Below, piece after piece: positions 16,829 through 26,550 of a stretch of DNA of 64,000 nt (positions are counted from its first letter, which is position 1; the number at the start of each line of letters is the position of its first letter). Below the pieces are notes generated by a model. It was not told where the DNA came from. It searched no databases and worked only from the letters and a program-made list of their open reading frames with translations. This DNA is from Treponema maltophilum ATCC 51939 (GTDB lineage Bacteria; Spirochaetota; Spirochaetia; Treponematales; Treponemataceae): NCBI RefSeq assembly GCF_000413055.1, contig NZ_KE332518.1, positions 2,419,583-2,483,582 on the forward strand, given 5' to 3'. The position numbers and the translations under genes are program-made.

Positions 16829-17611
16829 ATGTCCGAAAAAACGAATGAAGATATTTTGCGGGAACTTACGCAAATGTCGCGGAATTTGGGAAAACCCGAA
16901 CGCGGTTTGGTTATAATCGGCGAAGGGAATACATCAGCCCTGCTGCCGGACGGCTCTTATTATTTAAAAGCCAGCGGTTTTGAAATGAGTTCCATAAGCG
17001 AAGACGGTTTTGTGCGGCTTAAAAAACAAACCGTTTTGGATTTGCTGGAAAAACAAAACGTTTGCGAAGATGAATTGAAAAAGCTTTTTAATGCGGCAAA
17101 GGTAAATCCGGAAGAAACAAAACGGCCGTCGGTTGAAGCTTTAATGCATGCGCTGTGCCTCAGCTATGAAGGCGTGCGTTTTATAGCGCACACGCATCCG
17201 TGCAATATAAACCGCCTTACCTGTTCCAAAACCTTTCCGGAAAACCTGCGGGGGCGAATGTACCCCGACGAAATTGTGTTGTTGGGAGAAGATTCGGTTT
17301 TTATTCCGTATACCGATCCGGGAATTCCGCTTGCGTGCGAAATAAAAAAACAAATCGATACATATATTGCCGAATACGGCAGCGTGCCGAAGTGTATTTA
17401 TATGCAAAACCACGGCTTTGTCGCGCTCGGCTCTTCGGCCCGCGAAGCGGAAAACATCACACTTACGGCAGAAAAAGCGGCTTTTATTCGGCTGGGCGCG
17501 ATTGTTGCCGGCGGTATCAATTTGCTGGATGTGCAGACGGTACGCCACATCATGAGCCGCCCCGACGAAAAGTACCGCAAAGCTTTATTTGCGTCAAAGG
17601 GAGAAAATTAA
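16829..17611 (+). CDS. Class II aldolase, probable L-rhamnulose-1-phosphate aldolase
   Basis: 260-aa class II aldolase/adducin-family enzyme. Zinc ligands fit the family: AHTHP (His121, His123) and QNHG (His195), with Glu103 in SVEALMH. It should split a ketose 1-phosphate into dihydroxyacetone phosphate and an aldehyde (L-lactaldehyde if rhamnulose 1-phosphate). The substrate is inferred from its place between rhaA and the transporter; it is not a close copy of the E. coli RhaD sequence pattern. No rhamnulokinase lies in the cluster, so the kinase must be encoded elsewhere. It ends 1 bp before the ATPase gene's GTG. Confidence 0.85.
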   Translation: MSEKTNEDILRELTQMSRNLGKPERGLVIIGEGNTSALLPDGSYYLKASGFEMSSISEDGFVRLKKQTVLDLLEKQNVCEDELKKLFNAAKVNPEETKRPSVEALMHALCLSYEGVRFIAHTHPCNINRLTCSKTFPENLRGRMYPDEIVLLGEDSVFIPYTDPGIPLACEIKKQIDTYIAEYGSVPKCIYMQNHGFVALGSSAREAENITLTAEKAAFIRLGAIVAGGINLLDVQTVRHIMSRPDEKYRKALFASKGEN

Positions 17612-17612
17612 A

Positions 17613-19136
17613 GTGAGCGACAAAATCGTCCTTGAATTAAAAAACATCACAAAGGTTTTTCCCGGCGTTAAGGCGCTCGACAACGTCCGCTTCGACTTAC
17701 GCGAAGGCGAAGTGCACGCGCTTATGGGCGAAAACGGCGCGGGAAAATCGACCTTGATTAAAGTTATTACCGGCGTTTATCAATGCGACGAAGGAGAAAT
17801 CTTTTTCGATTCGAAGCCGGTTGTGATTAAAACGCCGCTCGAAGCGCAAAAGCTCGGCGTCGCGGTTATTTATCAAACCGTTACCGCATTTCCGGATTTG
17901 AGCGTAACCGAAAACATTTTTATGGGACAGGAACTTAAAAACAAGTTCGGCTTTTATAAATGGAAGGAAATGCACAAACGGGCAAAGGCGCTGCTCGACC
18001 AACTCGGTTCCGACATCGACGTTGAAGCGCGCATGGGTACGCTGTCGGTCGCAAAGCAGCAGTTGGTTGAAATTGCGAAAGCCTTATCCAAAAATGCGCG
18101 CATTTTGATTATGGATGAGCCGACCGCTTCGTTAACGCAGCACGAATGCGAAGATTTGTACCGGATTGTCGAAAAGCTCAGGGATTCGGGCGTTTCGATT
18201 ATTTTCATTACCCATAAATTCGAAGACATGTATCGTCTTGCTTCGCGGGTAACCGTGTTCCGCGACTCGGGTTATATAGGAACCTGGCCGGTGAACGGGA
18301 TTTCCAATGCAAAGCTTATTGAAGCCATGGTCGGCCGAAAACTGGAACAAATGTATCCGCCGAAAACCGCCGTTATCGGCGAAACGGTGTTTGAAGTTGA
18401 AAACTTAGGTCTAACCGGTTACTTTAAAAACGTTTCGTTTACCGTACGCAGGGGCGAAATCGTTGCGCTGACGGGGCTTGTCGGCGCGGGAAGAACCGAA
18501 GTTATGCAGGCGATTTACGGCGTTTTGCACCCCGATTCCGGATGCATGAAGCTGAACGGCAAAAAGATTGTATGCCGCAATCCGCAAGATGCGCTAAGGC
18601 AGGGAATCGGGCTGCTGCCCGAAGATCGGCACTTGCAGGGCCTCGTGCTGGACATGCCGATTTATCAAAACATTACGCTGTCTAATTTAATCGAGTACCG
18701 AAAACTGCACCTTTTCCTTAACCGCGCAAAAGAAAAAGCCGACGCGGATGTATTATGTAAAAAAATAGCGGTTAAAGCGAGCAGCGTCGAAACCGCGCCG
18801 TCTTTTTTGTCCGGCGGCAACCAGCAAAAGGTCGCGCTTGCCAAACTGCTGCGCTCCAAGCTGAAAGTGTTAATAGTGGACGAACCGACAAAGGGTATTG
18901 ACGTCGGCGCTAAATATTCGATATATACGATAATGAACGAACTTGCGGCTTCCGGTTATGCGATAATTATGATTTCGTCCGAAATGCCTGAAGTTTTGGG
19001 AATGGCGGACAGAATAATCGTTATGAAAAACGGCCGCGTTACGGCGGAACTCGATCGCGGCGAAGCGGATCAGGAAAAAATACTGCGGGCAGCCATTACT
19101 TCCGTTAATGAACAACACAGGCAGGAGGCGGTATGA
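17613..19136 (+). CDS. Sugar ABC transporter ATP-binding protein (RbsA/RhaT type)
   Basis: 507-aa duplicated ABC ATPase of the CUT2 family. The N-terminal half has Walker A GENGAGKST and Walker B LIMDEPTASL; the C-terminal half has LSGGNQQKVALAKLL and VDEPTKGIDVGA. As in RbsA-like proteins, the first signature is degenerate (LSVAKQQ) and the second half lacks a normal Walker A. It powers rhamnose import with the two permeases downstream. GTG at 17613 was chosen because AAAGGGAG precedes it; an in-frame TTG at 17589 overlaps the aldolase. It overlaps the first permease by 4 bp. Confidence 0.93.
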   Translation: MSDKIVLELKNITKVFPGVKALDNVRFDLREGEVHALMGENGAGKSTLIKVITGVYQCDEGEIFFDSKPVVIKTPLEAQKLGVAVIYQTVTAFPDLSVTENIFMGQELKNKFGFYKWKEMHKRAKALLDQLGSDIDVEARMGTLSVAKQQLVEIAKALSKNARILIMDEPTASLTQHECEDLYRIVEKLRDSGVSIIFITHKFEDMYRLASRVTVFRDSGYIGTWPVNGISNAKLIEAMVGRKLEQMYPPKTAVIGETVFEVENLGLTGYFKNVSFTVRRGEIVALTGLVGAGRTEVMQAIYGVLHPDSGCMKLNGKKIVCRNPQDALRQGIGLLPEDRHLQGLVLDMPIYQNITLSNLIEYRKLHLFLNRAKEKADADVLCKKIAVKASSVETAPSFLSGGNQQKVALAKLLRSKLKVLIVDEPTKGIDVGAKYSIYTIMNELAASGYAIIMISSEMPEVLGMADRIIVMKNGRVTAELDRGEADQEKILRAAITSVNEQHRQEAV

Positions 19137-20110
19137 AGATAAAAAAACTGATTGATAACCGGCAAATAGGCTTATTGGGCGCGATTGCCGTGCTCCTTAT
19201 ATTGGCCGTTTTTCTGACCCCGTCGTTGTTTCAGCTCGGAACGATTCATTTAACGATACGTAACTACAGCGTTGTCGGCATTCTCGTACTCGGCATGATG
19301 GCCGTTATTTTAACCGGCGGCATCGATTTGTCGATAGGATCGGAGCTGGCCCTTTCCGGTATGCTGACTTCGCTGCTTATGGCCGAACACCCCGAAATAC
19401 CCGTTTTGCTGCTTATTGTAATCGGAGTGGCGGTCGGGTTGCTGTGCGGTTTAATAAACGGCGTTCTCGTCGGGAAACTATATATACAGCCGATTATTGC
19501 GACGCTTGCAACGATGAATATTTATCGCGGCGCCACCTACTTCGTATCCGGCGGCAAGTGGGTTACCAGTTCGCAGTATACGGACTCTTTTGCGCATCTT
19601 TCCGGCGGACAATTCGGTTTATATAATATCATATGGTTTTTATTGGTCTTGTCCGTTCTTATGTCGATATTCCTTGCTTACACGAAATACGGCCGTCGTC
19701 TGTACGCGGTCGGAAGCAACGAAACGTCTTCGCGCATCGCGGGTATTAAGGCGTCGAACATAAAAATCCTCGCATATGTAATAATGGGCGGCCTTGCAGG
19801 TCTCGCCGGTATTTTATATTCGGCAAACTATAAATCCTTTGCGCCGAATATAGGAATCGGCATGGAAATGGACGTTATCGCTATTTGTGTTTTGGGCGGA
19901 GTAAGCATTACCGGCGGCCGGGGCAATTTTAAATCCGTTGTAACGGCGTTTATTATGATGACGCTTGTGAGCGCCTTTTTAAGTATGCTTCCGGGCATGA
20001 GTTTGTGGACGAACGCTTTGCAGGGAAGTATTATCATCGTTGCCGTTATCGTCAACCTTTTGACCGAACGTATTGCGGAAAAGCATGCGCTTTATAGCAG
20101 GAAAATATAA
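19133..20110 (+). CDS. Rhamnose ABC transporter permease 1 (RhaP-like)
   Basis: 325-aa inner-membrane permease of the CUT2/BPD_transp_2 family with eight to ten hydrophobic helices. VILTGGIDLSIGSELALSGM and the cytoplasmic GSNETSSRIAGIKASNIK loop (the ATPase-contact region) are characteristic. It starts within the ATPase gene's last codon (ATGA overlap) and ends 1 bp before the second permease, so the transporter subunits are made in step. Confidence 0.92.
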   Translation: MKIKKLIDNRQIGLLGAIAVLLILAVFLTPSLFQLGTIHLTIRNYSVVGILVLGMMAVILTGGIDLSIGSELALSGMLTSLLMAEHPEIPVLLLIVIGVAVGLLCGLINGVLVGKLYIQPIIATLATMNIYRGATYFVSGGKWVTSSQYTDSFAHLSGGQFGLYNIIWFLLVLSVLMSIFLAYTKYGRRLYAVGSNETSSRIAGIKASNIKILAYVIMGGLAGLAGILYSANYKSFAPNIGIGMEMDVIAICVLGGVSITGGRGNFKSVVTAFIMMTLVSAFLSMLPGMSLWTNALQGSIIIVAVIVNLLTERIAEKHALYSRKI

Positions 20111-20111
20111 A

Positions 20112-21089
20112 ATGAGTACACTTTTAAAAAGAAAAGCATCTTTTTTTGTCAGCTGGGAAATGATACTGGTATACGTGTTCCTTTTGTTGAACGTTTTAAT
20201 GATGGTATACATTCCCTATATTTATTTCGAACCCGGTTCGCTTGCAATGATTGTGCAATCCGCCATGATTCCGGCGATGATGGTCTTCGGCATGATTTTT
20301 ATTTTACTGCTGGGCGATATAGACGTTTCCGTTGCATCCATAATGCTTATGTCCGCCATGGTGATGGGCTATGTGTACGGGGCGGTCGGCAATGCATTTA
20401 TCGCCATTGCATGCGCACTGCTGACCGGTATGCTGTGCGGGTTTTTTAACGGCGTACTGGTTGCAAAACTGCGTTTGCCCGCCGTTATCGTTACGATTGC
20501 CTCTTCCATGTTGTTCCGCGGTATTGTAAAAGTCATTATGGGAACGGCGTCCTTGAATACGTATCCGAAATGGCTTAAAGTTTTGTCGTGGGATTCACTT
20601 GCGGGCATTCCGGTTTCACTATTGAGTTTTATTTTGGTCGGTATCGTTTTCGGCTTGCTTTTGCACGCGACCCGCTTCGGCCGAATCGTGTACGCAATGG
20701 GAAACAATGCCGTCGCCGCCGAATATTCGGGGCTTCGCACAACGAGAATAAAAATAGCGGTGTTCGTTATTACCGGCTTTATGGCGGGCCTGTGTTCGCT
20801 GTTTTATATCGGTTTGTATTCCGGTATCGATTCGAGCGCCGGAACCGGATTGGAATTGGATGTTATTGCCATTTGCGCGCTCGGCGGCGTATCTACGGCC
20901 GGCGGAAAGGGCAATATCTTCGGACCTCTTATTGCAACGCTGATTTACGGCTTCTTATTTTATATGCTCGGTTTATTCGGCGTTGAAGCGAATACGCGCA
21001 AAATCATCACGGGCTTGATTCTTATTATTACCGTGAGCTTGCCGATGATCAGAGATCGCATCGCTGCGCGCGTGCATAAAAACCGTTAA
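20112..21089 (+). CDS. Rhamnose ABC transporter permease 2 (RhaQ-like)
   Basis: 325-aa second permease of the same family (LLLGDIDVSVASIMLMSAM; GNNAVAAEYSGLRTTRIK loop). Two different permeases indicate a heterodimeric membrane core, as in rhizobial RhaPQ. The ATG at 20112 is used because it follows the previous stop directly; an in-frame start further upstream would overlap permease 1 by almost 40 bases. A small hairpin (21090-21106) and a TATAAT (21114-21119) separate it from the binding-protein gene, which may have its own promoter. Confidence 0.92.
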   Translation: MSTLLKRKASFFVSWEMILVYVFLLLNVLMMVYIPYIYFEPGSLAMIVQSAMIPAMMVFGMIFILLLGDIDVSVASIMLMSAMVMGYVYGAVGNAFIAIACALLTGMLCGFFNGVLVAKLRLPAVIVTIASSMLFRGIVKVIMGTASLNTYPKWLKVLSWDSLAGIPVSLLSFILVGIVFGLLLHATRFGRIVYAMGNNAVAAEYSGLRTTRIKIAVFVITGFMAGLCSLFYIGLYSGIDSSAGTGLELDVIAICALGGVSTAGGKGNIFGPLIATLIYGFLFYMLGLFGVEANTRKIITGLILIITVSLPMIRDRIAARVHKNR

Positions 21090-21144
21090 AAAGCATTTTA
21101 TGCTTTATTAATATATAATCATAGTTTGAAGGAGGAATTTCACT

Positions 21145-22275
21145 ATGAAAAAAGCTTTCGTTGTTTTGTCGTGCTTTATGCTTTTGGGCGCGGCAGTGTT
21201 TGCAAACGGTGCAAAAGACGGCGGCTCGGTAAAAGACGCGCACGTTTTTATGTTTAAGAGCACCGGGAACACATTCGGTACGCTGATGTATCAGGGCTTT
21301 CAAACACATATGAACAGCATGGGAGAAAAATGCGTAGACAAATCTCCCGCCGATACGACGGTTGCGGCGCAGGTTCAAATGATTAAAGAACTGATCAATC
21401 AGGGCATCAAATCGTTAACCATCTCCGTAAACGGCGATGAAGGGTTTGACGAAGTAATTGCGCTTGCCAAGCAAAAAGGCATAAAAGTAATTTCCGTCGA
21501 CTCCGCATTAAAAGCAAGCCAGCGTGAAGCTCACGTTATTCCTGCAAGCCAGCAGGAAGTCGGCCAAGCGCTTATTCAAGCAGCCGTTTGTATTAAACTC
21601 GGCGTTCCGTATCCGAAAGACGGAAACATGAAAAAAGCCGCCGCAAACGCATTGGCATCTTATAACGGCAAAGTTATCAATTTGGGTATTTTGTCGGCCG
21701 GTGTTACGACGACCGTACAAAACAACTGGATTGCCGCAATGGAAGTCGAACTGAAAGATCCCATTTACAAGGGAAAAGTTAACCCCGTGCTTGATAAAAA
21801 ATACGGCGACGACGATTTGACAAAGTCAACGACACAAGCCAACGCATTCGTTTCGGAAAACAAAGTCGACGTTATCATTTCTCCCACAACAGTCGGAATG
21901 ATGGCTGCCGGTGAAGTATTAAAATCAAGCAAATCGGCTATAAAATTGACCGGTTTGGGATTGCCTTCGGAAATGAAAGCGTATATGCCTTCTTCTCCGA
22001 GCGACAACGAATTTGCAAGCGTATGCCCCTATATGTTCCTGTGGGACGTTATAGACTTGGGTTACACCGCCGCCGTTGCCGTGGATTCTTTGTGCAAGGG
22101 AACGTATAATTCCGCCGTCGGAAAAGAATTGAAAGTACCCGCTTACGGCGAATATCCCGACCGCGTAATGAAAACCATTCCCGATCCCGATGCTCCCGGC
22201 GGAACGCTGATTTCCGTAGGCGCACCGTATTCTTTCCACAAAGGCAATATGGCCGTGTGGATCAAGCGCTTATAA
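21145..22275 (+). CDS. Rhamnose ABC transporter substrate-binding protein (RhaS-like)
   Basis: 376-aa periplasmic binding protein of the ribose/galactose (Peripla_BP_4) type. A signal peptide of about 20 residues ends at VFANG; no lipobox Cys is seen, so the mature protein is probably soluble. DTTVAAQVQMIKELINQGIK and the late DPDAPGGTLISVGAPY segment fit the family. GGAGGAA precedes the ATG. It is the highest-demand transporter component and is followed by a hairpin that would end or attenuate transcription before rhaM. Confidence 0.92.
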   Translation: MKKAFVVLSCFMLLGAAVFANGAKDGGSVKDAHVFMFKSTGNTFGTLMYQGFQTHMNSMGEKCVDKSPADTTVAAQVQMIKELINQGIKSLTISVNGDEGFDEVIALAKQKGIKVISVDSALKASQREAHVIPASQQEVGQALIQAAVCIKLGVPYPKDGNMKKAAANALASYNGKVINLGILSAGVTTTVQNNWIAAMEVELKDPIYKGKVNPVLDKKYGDDDLTKSTTQANAFVSENKVDVIISPTTVGMMAAGEVLKSSKSAIKLTGLGLPSEMKAYMPSSPSDNEFASVCPYMFLWDVIDLGYTAAVAVDSLCKGTYNSAVGKELKVPAYGEYPDRVMKTIPDPDAPGGTLISVGAPYSFHKGNMAVWIKRL

Positions 22276-22307
22276 TCGCGATAAGCATGTTGCAATAATC
22301 GATCGAC

Positions 22308-22345
22308 AAGGCTGCCTTGAATGAGTTTTCTTTCGGGGCAGCCTT
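22308..22345 (+). terminator. Hairpin terminator/attenuator between the binding-protein gene and rhaM
   Basis: AAGGCTGCC (22308-22316) pairs with GGCAGCCTT (22337-22345) across a 20-nt loop and is followed by ATTTTAT. A 9-bp stem with a short T-run suggests partial termination, so rhaM would be made at a lower level than the binding protein. Confidence 0.55.
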
Positions 22346-22377
22346 ATTTTATGGAAACCTATCCTGTGAGGGAAAAT

Positions 22378-22689
22378 ATGGAAAAAGCTTTTAAAATGAA
22401 ATTAAAGCCGGGCTGCAAAGCCGAATATAAAAAACGCCACGATGCCATTTGGCCGGAACTGAAAAAAGCCATCAGCGAGTCCGGCGTATACGATTATTCC
22501 ATCTATTTGGACGAAGAAACGTTGACGCTCTTTGCCGTTCAAAAGGTAAAGCCCGGTTCAAATCCCGATAAGCAAAAAGACATGGAAATAGTCCGCAAAT
22601 GGTGGGATATGATGGCCGATATTATGGACGTTAATCCCGATAATTCGCCCGTATGCACGGATTTACCCTGCATGTTTCACATGGACTGA
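22378..22689 (+). CDS. rhaM: L-rhamnose mutarotase
   Basis: Interconverts alpha and beta anomers of L-rhamnose so that rhaA receives its preferred form. It has 103 aa (E. coli RhaM is 104) with the family pattern [47 protein letters not shown] and a C-terminal FHMD. Start at 22378 from homology and GAGGG 6 bp upstream. The last gene of the rha operon; its stop overlaps the convergent uridine phosphorylase by 13 bp. Confidence 0.92.
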   Translation: MEKAFKMKLKPGCKAEYKKRHDAIWPELKKAISESGVYDYSIYLDEETLTLFAVQKVKPGSNPDKQKDMEIVRKWWDMMADIMDVNPDNSPVCTDLPCMFHMD

Positions 22690-23477
22690 CGGCTGCCTTT
22701 TTCTTCGGCATCCTGCGCGATTAAAAAGCGCAGCGCTTCCACTGCGGCACGGATTGCCGTATCCGTATCGTGCACAATCGGATTGTCCATGCCGGCTTTG
22801 TTCCGTTCCTGATTGCCGACAACCGAAAAAACCGAACCGCAGCGTACGCGCAAATAATCGGCTACGATAAAAAGCGCCGCCGATTCCATTTCCGATGCCT
22901 TACAGCCCATGCGCAGCCACGCCTGCCATTTTTGTTCCAATTCGTAGCTGACGGGTTTCGTTTCCGGCTCGTGCTGGCCGTAAAAGGCGTCTTTGCACTG
23001 CACAATGCCGGCATGATAGACCGCGTTGAGTTTTTTTGCCGCCTTTATGAGCGCGTTTGTAACGTCCAAATTTGCGACGGCCGGAAATTCAATCGGAGCA
23101 TATTCTTTGCTGGTTCCTTCGGCACGGATTGCGCCGGTAGCGATAACGATGTCGCCGCCCTTTACGTTTAAGTCCATACCGCCGCAGGTTCCTATGCGTA
23201 TAAAAGTGTCGGCGCCGCAGCGTACCAGTTCTTCCATCGCGATGGACGCAGAGGGCCCGCCGATACCGGTTGAGGTAACGCTTACTTTTTCGCCGTCCAA
23301 AGTACCGGTGTAGGTAACGTATTCGCGGCTGTCGGCAATAAACTTCGGTTCTTCAAAATACTGCGCGATTTTTCCGCAGCGCTTCGGATCGCCGGGCATA
23401 ATGACATAGCGTCCCACATCCCCCGGCCGTATCTGCACATGATATTGTAAACCGACTTCTCCCGAATAATTTTGCAT
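22677..23477 (-). CDS. udp: Uridine phosphorylase
   Basis: Cleaves uridine (often deoxyuridine too) with phosphate to uracil and (deoxy)ribose 1-phosphate. The 266-aa protein has the nucleoside phosphorylase I fold: MPGDPKR (phosphate), [22 protein letters not shown] and EMESAALF, the ribose-binding Glu-Met-Glu. Start at 23477 because GGGAGG precedes it; the upstream extension is hydrophobic and non-homologous. It fits a pyrimidine-salvage role with cdd and deoC about 1.5-3 kb away. Confidence 0.93.
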   Translation of the reverse strand: MQNYSGEVGLQYHVQIRPGDVGRYVIMPGDPKRCGKIAQYFEEPKFIADSREYVTYTGTLDGEKVSVTSTGIGGPSASIAMEELVRCGADTFIRIGTCGGMDLNVKGGDIVIATGAIRAEGTSKEYAPIEFPAVANLDVTNALIKAAKKLNAVYHAGIVQCKDAFYGQHEPETKPVSYELEQKWQAWLRMGCKASEMESAALFIVADYLRVRCGSVFSVVGNQERNKAGMDNPIVHDTDTAIRAAVEALRFLIAQDAEEKGSRQSM

Positions 23478-23901
23478 AAAACCTCCCGTAAAAAACCGTA
23501 TACTAAAATAATTTGTAAAAAGTATAATCCATGTCATGCCGGATGTCTATGATGAACCGAATCCTCAGCATAAAAAATGATATAAAAAGACAAAAACAAA
23601 GTGCATTTCTGCTCAAAAATCTAGGGCTTTCCGGGAAAAAGGGACTCGGCATGAATGAAGAATTAAAAAAATACCGTCTTATGAGAAAGATGGATTTTGC
23701 CCGCATATGACGGGAGGGAGGGGGCAGTATGGTGTAAAGTCAATAAGCGCCGCGTATCAGCAAGGCCCTGACCGCGAGGCGTTTTACGCGTTTTTCTCAG
23801 GTGATTTTGCCCAAAAAGCGTAACCGCGCCGCATGCGGGCAGAGGCATTGCTGTACACATCACTTTTTGCCGATTTTCATTCATACCGAATCCTTGTTGT
23901 A
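23478..23901. other. Intergenic region with no confident gene
   Basis: About 420 bp between udp and nucA. A 53-codon frame (23549-23710, plus strand, Lys/Arg-rich) has no ribosome site and is not called. A palindrome CCGCATGCGG lies near 23831. A minus-strand frame of about 80 codons here looks spurious. Nothing else is visible; it may be remnant DNA or a dispersed intergenic repeat. Confidence 0.4.
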
Positions 23902-23931
23902 TTGGCAAAAGAGCGCCGAATGTGCTATTGT
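23902..23931 (+). promoter_or_regulatory. Promoter for the secreted nuclease gene
   Basis: TTGGCA (23902-23907), 18-bp spacer, TATTGT (23926-23931), 16 bp before the ATG at 23948. Good match to a sigma-70 promoter. Confidence 0.5.
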
Positions 23932-23947
23932 TTTGCGTGAATCGAAA

Positions 23948-24793
23948 ATGAAGAAAATCCTTTTTACCGCCGCGCCTCTTTTAATTCTGCTTTTTGTAAG
24001 CTTTGCCGGCCGTCCTCCTGCGGATCCTGCATATAGCGAAAACGGTTCTTTATATTTGGGAAATCCGAGCGGCGCCGTTCGGGACGAGCAAAATCATGCG
24101 GACAATTATCTTATGATAAAAAATACGTACGCGCTTTCGTACAACAATGCCGCCTTGCAGCCGAATTGGGTAAGCTGGCACTTGGACGCTTCCGACCTCG
24201 GCGATATAAAACGGCAAAGCGACTTCCGTGCCGACGACGAACTTCCCGATTCGTGGTACGCCGTAAAAGAATCGGATTACGGCTATAAAGAATACGGTTT
24301 CGATCGGGGGCATATGTGCCCGTCGGCGGACCGCTCGAAAAACGTTCGGGATAATTCCGAAACGTTTTTAATGACGAATATGGTTCCGCAAACGCCGAAC
24401 AACAACCGCATTGTGTGGCGCTTGCTCGAAGAATACGAACGCTCGTTGGCGGCCGAAGGCTGTGAGCTGTACATTGTATGCGGGCAGGCGGGAAGCGGCG
24501 GAACTTCGGATAAGGGCTTTTTTTCCGAAATTCCCGTTCCCGATTCCGGCCGCGCTATAAAAATTCCGTCGTACGTGTGGAAGGTTCTTTTGGTTTTGGA
24601 AAACGGAACGGACGACCTTAAGCGTATAAGTGCGGATACGCGCGTTATCGCCGTTTTGATTCCGAACACGGTCGAATGCGCCGAAAAAAAGTGGCAGGAT
24701 TATTCCGTGAGCGTCGATGCGCTGGAAGCGCTTACCGGTTATGATTTTTTTTCGGCCGTCCCCGATGAGATAGAACGGCAGCTTGAAGATTAA
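23948..24793 (+). CDS. Secreted DNA/RNA non-specific endonuclease (NucA/NucB-like, beta-beta-alpha metal)
   Basis: 281 aa with an N-terminal signal peptide (about 20 residues, LLILLFVSFAG), then an Endonuclease_NS domain. The catalytic motif DRGHMCPSADR (His122 as general base) and the downstream Asn-rich segment TNMVPQTPNNNRIVWRLLE, which holds the Mg ligand, are intact. It should degrade DNA and RNA outside the cytoplasm, for nutrient nucleosides or for breaking neutrophil DNA traps. Start at 23948 is set by the signal peptide and the promoter at 23902. deoC and cdd follow 136 bp later on the same strand. Confidence 0.92.
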   Translation: MKKILFTAAPLLILLFVSFAGRPPADPAYSENGSLYLGNPSGAVRDEQNHADNYLMIKNTYALSYNNAALQPNWVSWHLDASDLGDIKRQSDFRADDELPDSWYAVKESDYGYKEYGFDRGHMCPSADRSKNVRDNSETFLMTNMVPQTPNNNRIVWRLLEEYERSLAAEGCELYIVCGQAGSGGTSDKGFFSEIPVPDSGRAIKIPSYVWKVLLVLENGTDDLKRISADTRVIAVLIPNTVECAEKKWQDYSVSVDALEALTGYDFFSAVPDEIERQLED

Positions 24794-24929
24794 AGATAGG
24801 AAACTTAAAAATAAGATAAAGTGCCGGCCTTGCTTTTTTTGTGCCGTTACTTTCCCGCACGAAATGTGTTTTTCTACTAGGATATTTTCATAAAACATGC
24901 TATAGTAATGCAGTTTCGGGGAGAAAATT

Positions 24930-25574
24930 ATGAAAGCAAACAAATTTATCGATCACACAATACTTAAAGCGGATGCGGTTGAAAAAGATATTATTCGTTT
25001 ATGCGCGGAAGCCAAAGAATACGGATTTTATTCGGTGTGCGTAAATTCGTGCTGGGTGCCGCTTGCCGCGAAGGAACTGAAGGGCTCTCCCGTTAAGGTT
25101 TGTTCGGTTGTCGCTTTTCCGTTGGGCGCGATGTCGTATGCGGCGAAGGTTTTTGAAGCGAAAAACGCCGTGGAACAGGGCGCCGATGAAATCGATATGG
25201 TTATCAATATCGGTTTATTAAAAGATAAAAAATATTCCGAAACGGAAAACGAAATCCGCGCGGTTAAACAGGCGATAGGCGACCGCGTGTTAAAAGTCAT
25301 CATTGAAACCTGTTATTTAACCGATGAAGAAAAAAGAAAGGTATGCCAGCTTGCCGTGTCGGCGCGCGCCGATTTTGTAAAAACGTCCACCGGCTTCGGT
25401 ACGGGCGGCGCAACCGTTGCAGACGTACAGCTTATGCTCGACACTGTTCAGGGAAATGCCCTCGTAAAAGCGTCCGGCGGTATTCGCGACGCCGCTACCG
25501 CCGAAAAATATTTGAAAATGGGCGTTATGCGCTTGGGCACCAGCAACGGTATAAAAATCGTAAAAGGCGAATAA
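24930..25574 (+). CDS. deoC: Deoxyribose-phosphate aldolase
   Basis: Splits 2-deoxyribose 5-phosphate into acetaldehyde and glyceraldehyde 3-phosphate. The 214-aa class I aldolase has the Schiff-base lysine Lys151 in KTSTGF and the second active-site lysine Lys180 in VKASGGI. GGGGAG precedes the ATG. cdd starts directly at the base after the stop, so they form an operon feeding DNA-derived pyrimidine nucleosides into glycolysis. A phosphopentomutase would be needed and is not in the window. Confidence 0.96.
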   Translation: MKANKFIDHTILKADAVEKDIIRLCAEAKEYGFYSVCVNSCWVPLAAKELKGSPVKVCSVVAFPLGAMSYAAKVFEAKNAVEQGADEIDMVINIGLLKDKKYSETENEIRAVKQAIGDRVLKVIIETCYLTDEEKRKVCQLAVSARADFVKTSTGFGTGGATVADVQLMLDTVQGNALVKASGGIRDAATAEKYLKMGVMRLGTSNGIKIVKGE

Positions 25575-25976
<402 letters not shown>

Positions 25977-25986
25977 GTAAAAAGAA

Positions 25987-26009
25987 CCGCCCGAACGAGC
26001 CGGGTGCGG
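25987..26009 (-). terminator. Terminator of the pyridoxamine-phosphate-oxidase-fold gene
   Basis: CCGCCCG (25987-25993) pairs with CGGGTGCGG (26001-26009, 2-nt bulge); on the minus strand it is followed by TTCTTTTTACTT. It starts 7 bp after the stop at 26016. Confidence 0.55.
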
Positions 26010-26015
26010 CCGCGT

Positions 26016-26504
26016 TTAATGTTTGTGCGCTTCGAGCCGGCGGCTTTTTGCCGTTACGCGCGGAACCTCGATTTTTAAAACGGTTACCGCGGCGGCCATT
26101 TGCGCCGATACGGTAAAATCCCTGTCCGTTTGCGTTTTCATAATACATTCAAGACCGAAAATCTTTTCATCGCCGTTTTCGACGATTTGTGCCGTTCCTT
26201 CTCCCATAACGCTTGCGTAGGCCGAACCGTATTTGCACGGGATTTCTCCGCCCGAAATCGGCGCGATGTCCGTGTCGATTTCAATAAAAACCTGCGGATT
26301 CTTTTTTATAAAATCGAGCTTTCGGCCTTCGTTTGCGCAATGAAGATACAGCGTCAATATTCCGTCGTTGAACAGCGCGCCGTAGTGAAGCGGCACCACG
26401 TAAGGGCGGCCTCCGTCGGCCATGCCGACATGTACGATCTTCGCTTTTTCTACAATGCGCGCAATCTGTGCAGGATCCGTAACTTCCCGATCTGTTCTTC
26501 TCAT
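26016..26504 (-). CDS. Pyridoxamine 5'-phosphate oxidase-family flavoprotein (NimA-like)
   Basis: A 162-aa FMN-binding split-barrel protein. The segments VHVGMADGGRPYVVPLHYG, LTLYLHCANEGRKLDFI and VFIEID are typical of the 5-nitroimidazole resistance/NimA-like branch. Such proteins bind FMN or heme and reduce small molecules; a real nitroimidazole resistance role cannot be claimed from sequence. It may be co-transcribed with the flavodoxin-like gene 46 bp upstream. Confidence 0.85.
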   Translation of the reverse strand: MRRTDREVTDPAQIARIVEKAKIVHVGMADGGRPYVVPLHYGALFNDGILTLYLHCANEGRKLDFIKKNPQVFIEIDTDIAPISGGEIPCKYGSAYASVMGEGTAQIVENGDEKIFGLECIMKTQTDRDFTVSAQMAAAVTVLKIEVPRVTAKSRRLEAHKH

Positions 26505-26550
26505 AAAAGATTCTTCCCGGCGTTTACTATAACGGAACGCGGAATTTTTG

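Noticed and set aside
23549-23710. A 53-codon Lys/Arg-rich plus-strand frame between udp and nucA
   Set aside because: No ribosome-binding site or promoter and no recognisable homology; too weak to call.
23663-23908. An 81-codon minus-strand frame in the same gap
   Set aside because: Composition is unlike neighbouring proteins and it lacks start signals; the DNA may be a dispersed intergenic repeat, but no second copy is in the window.
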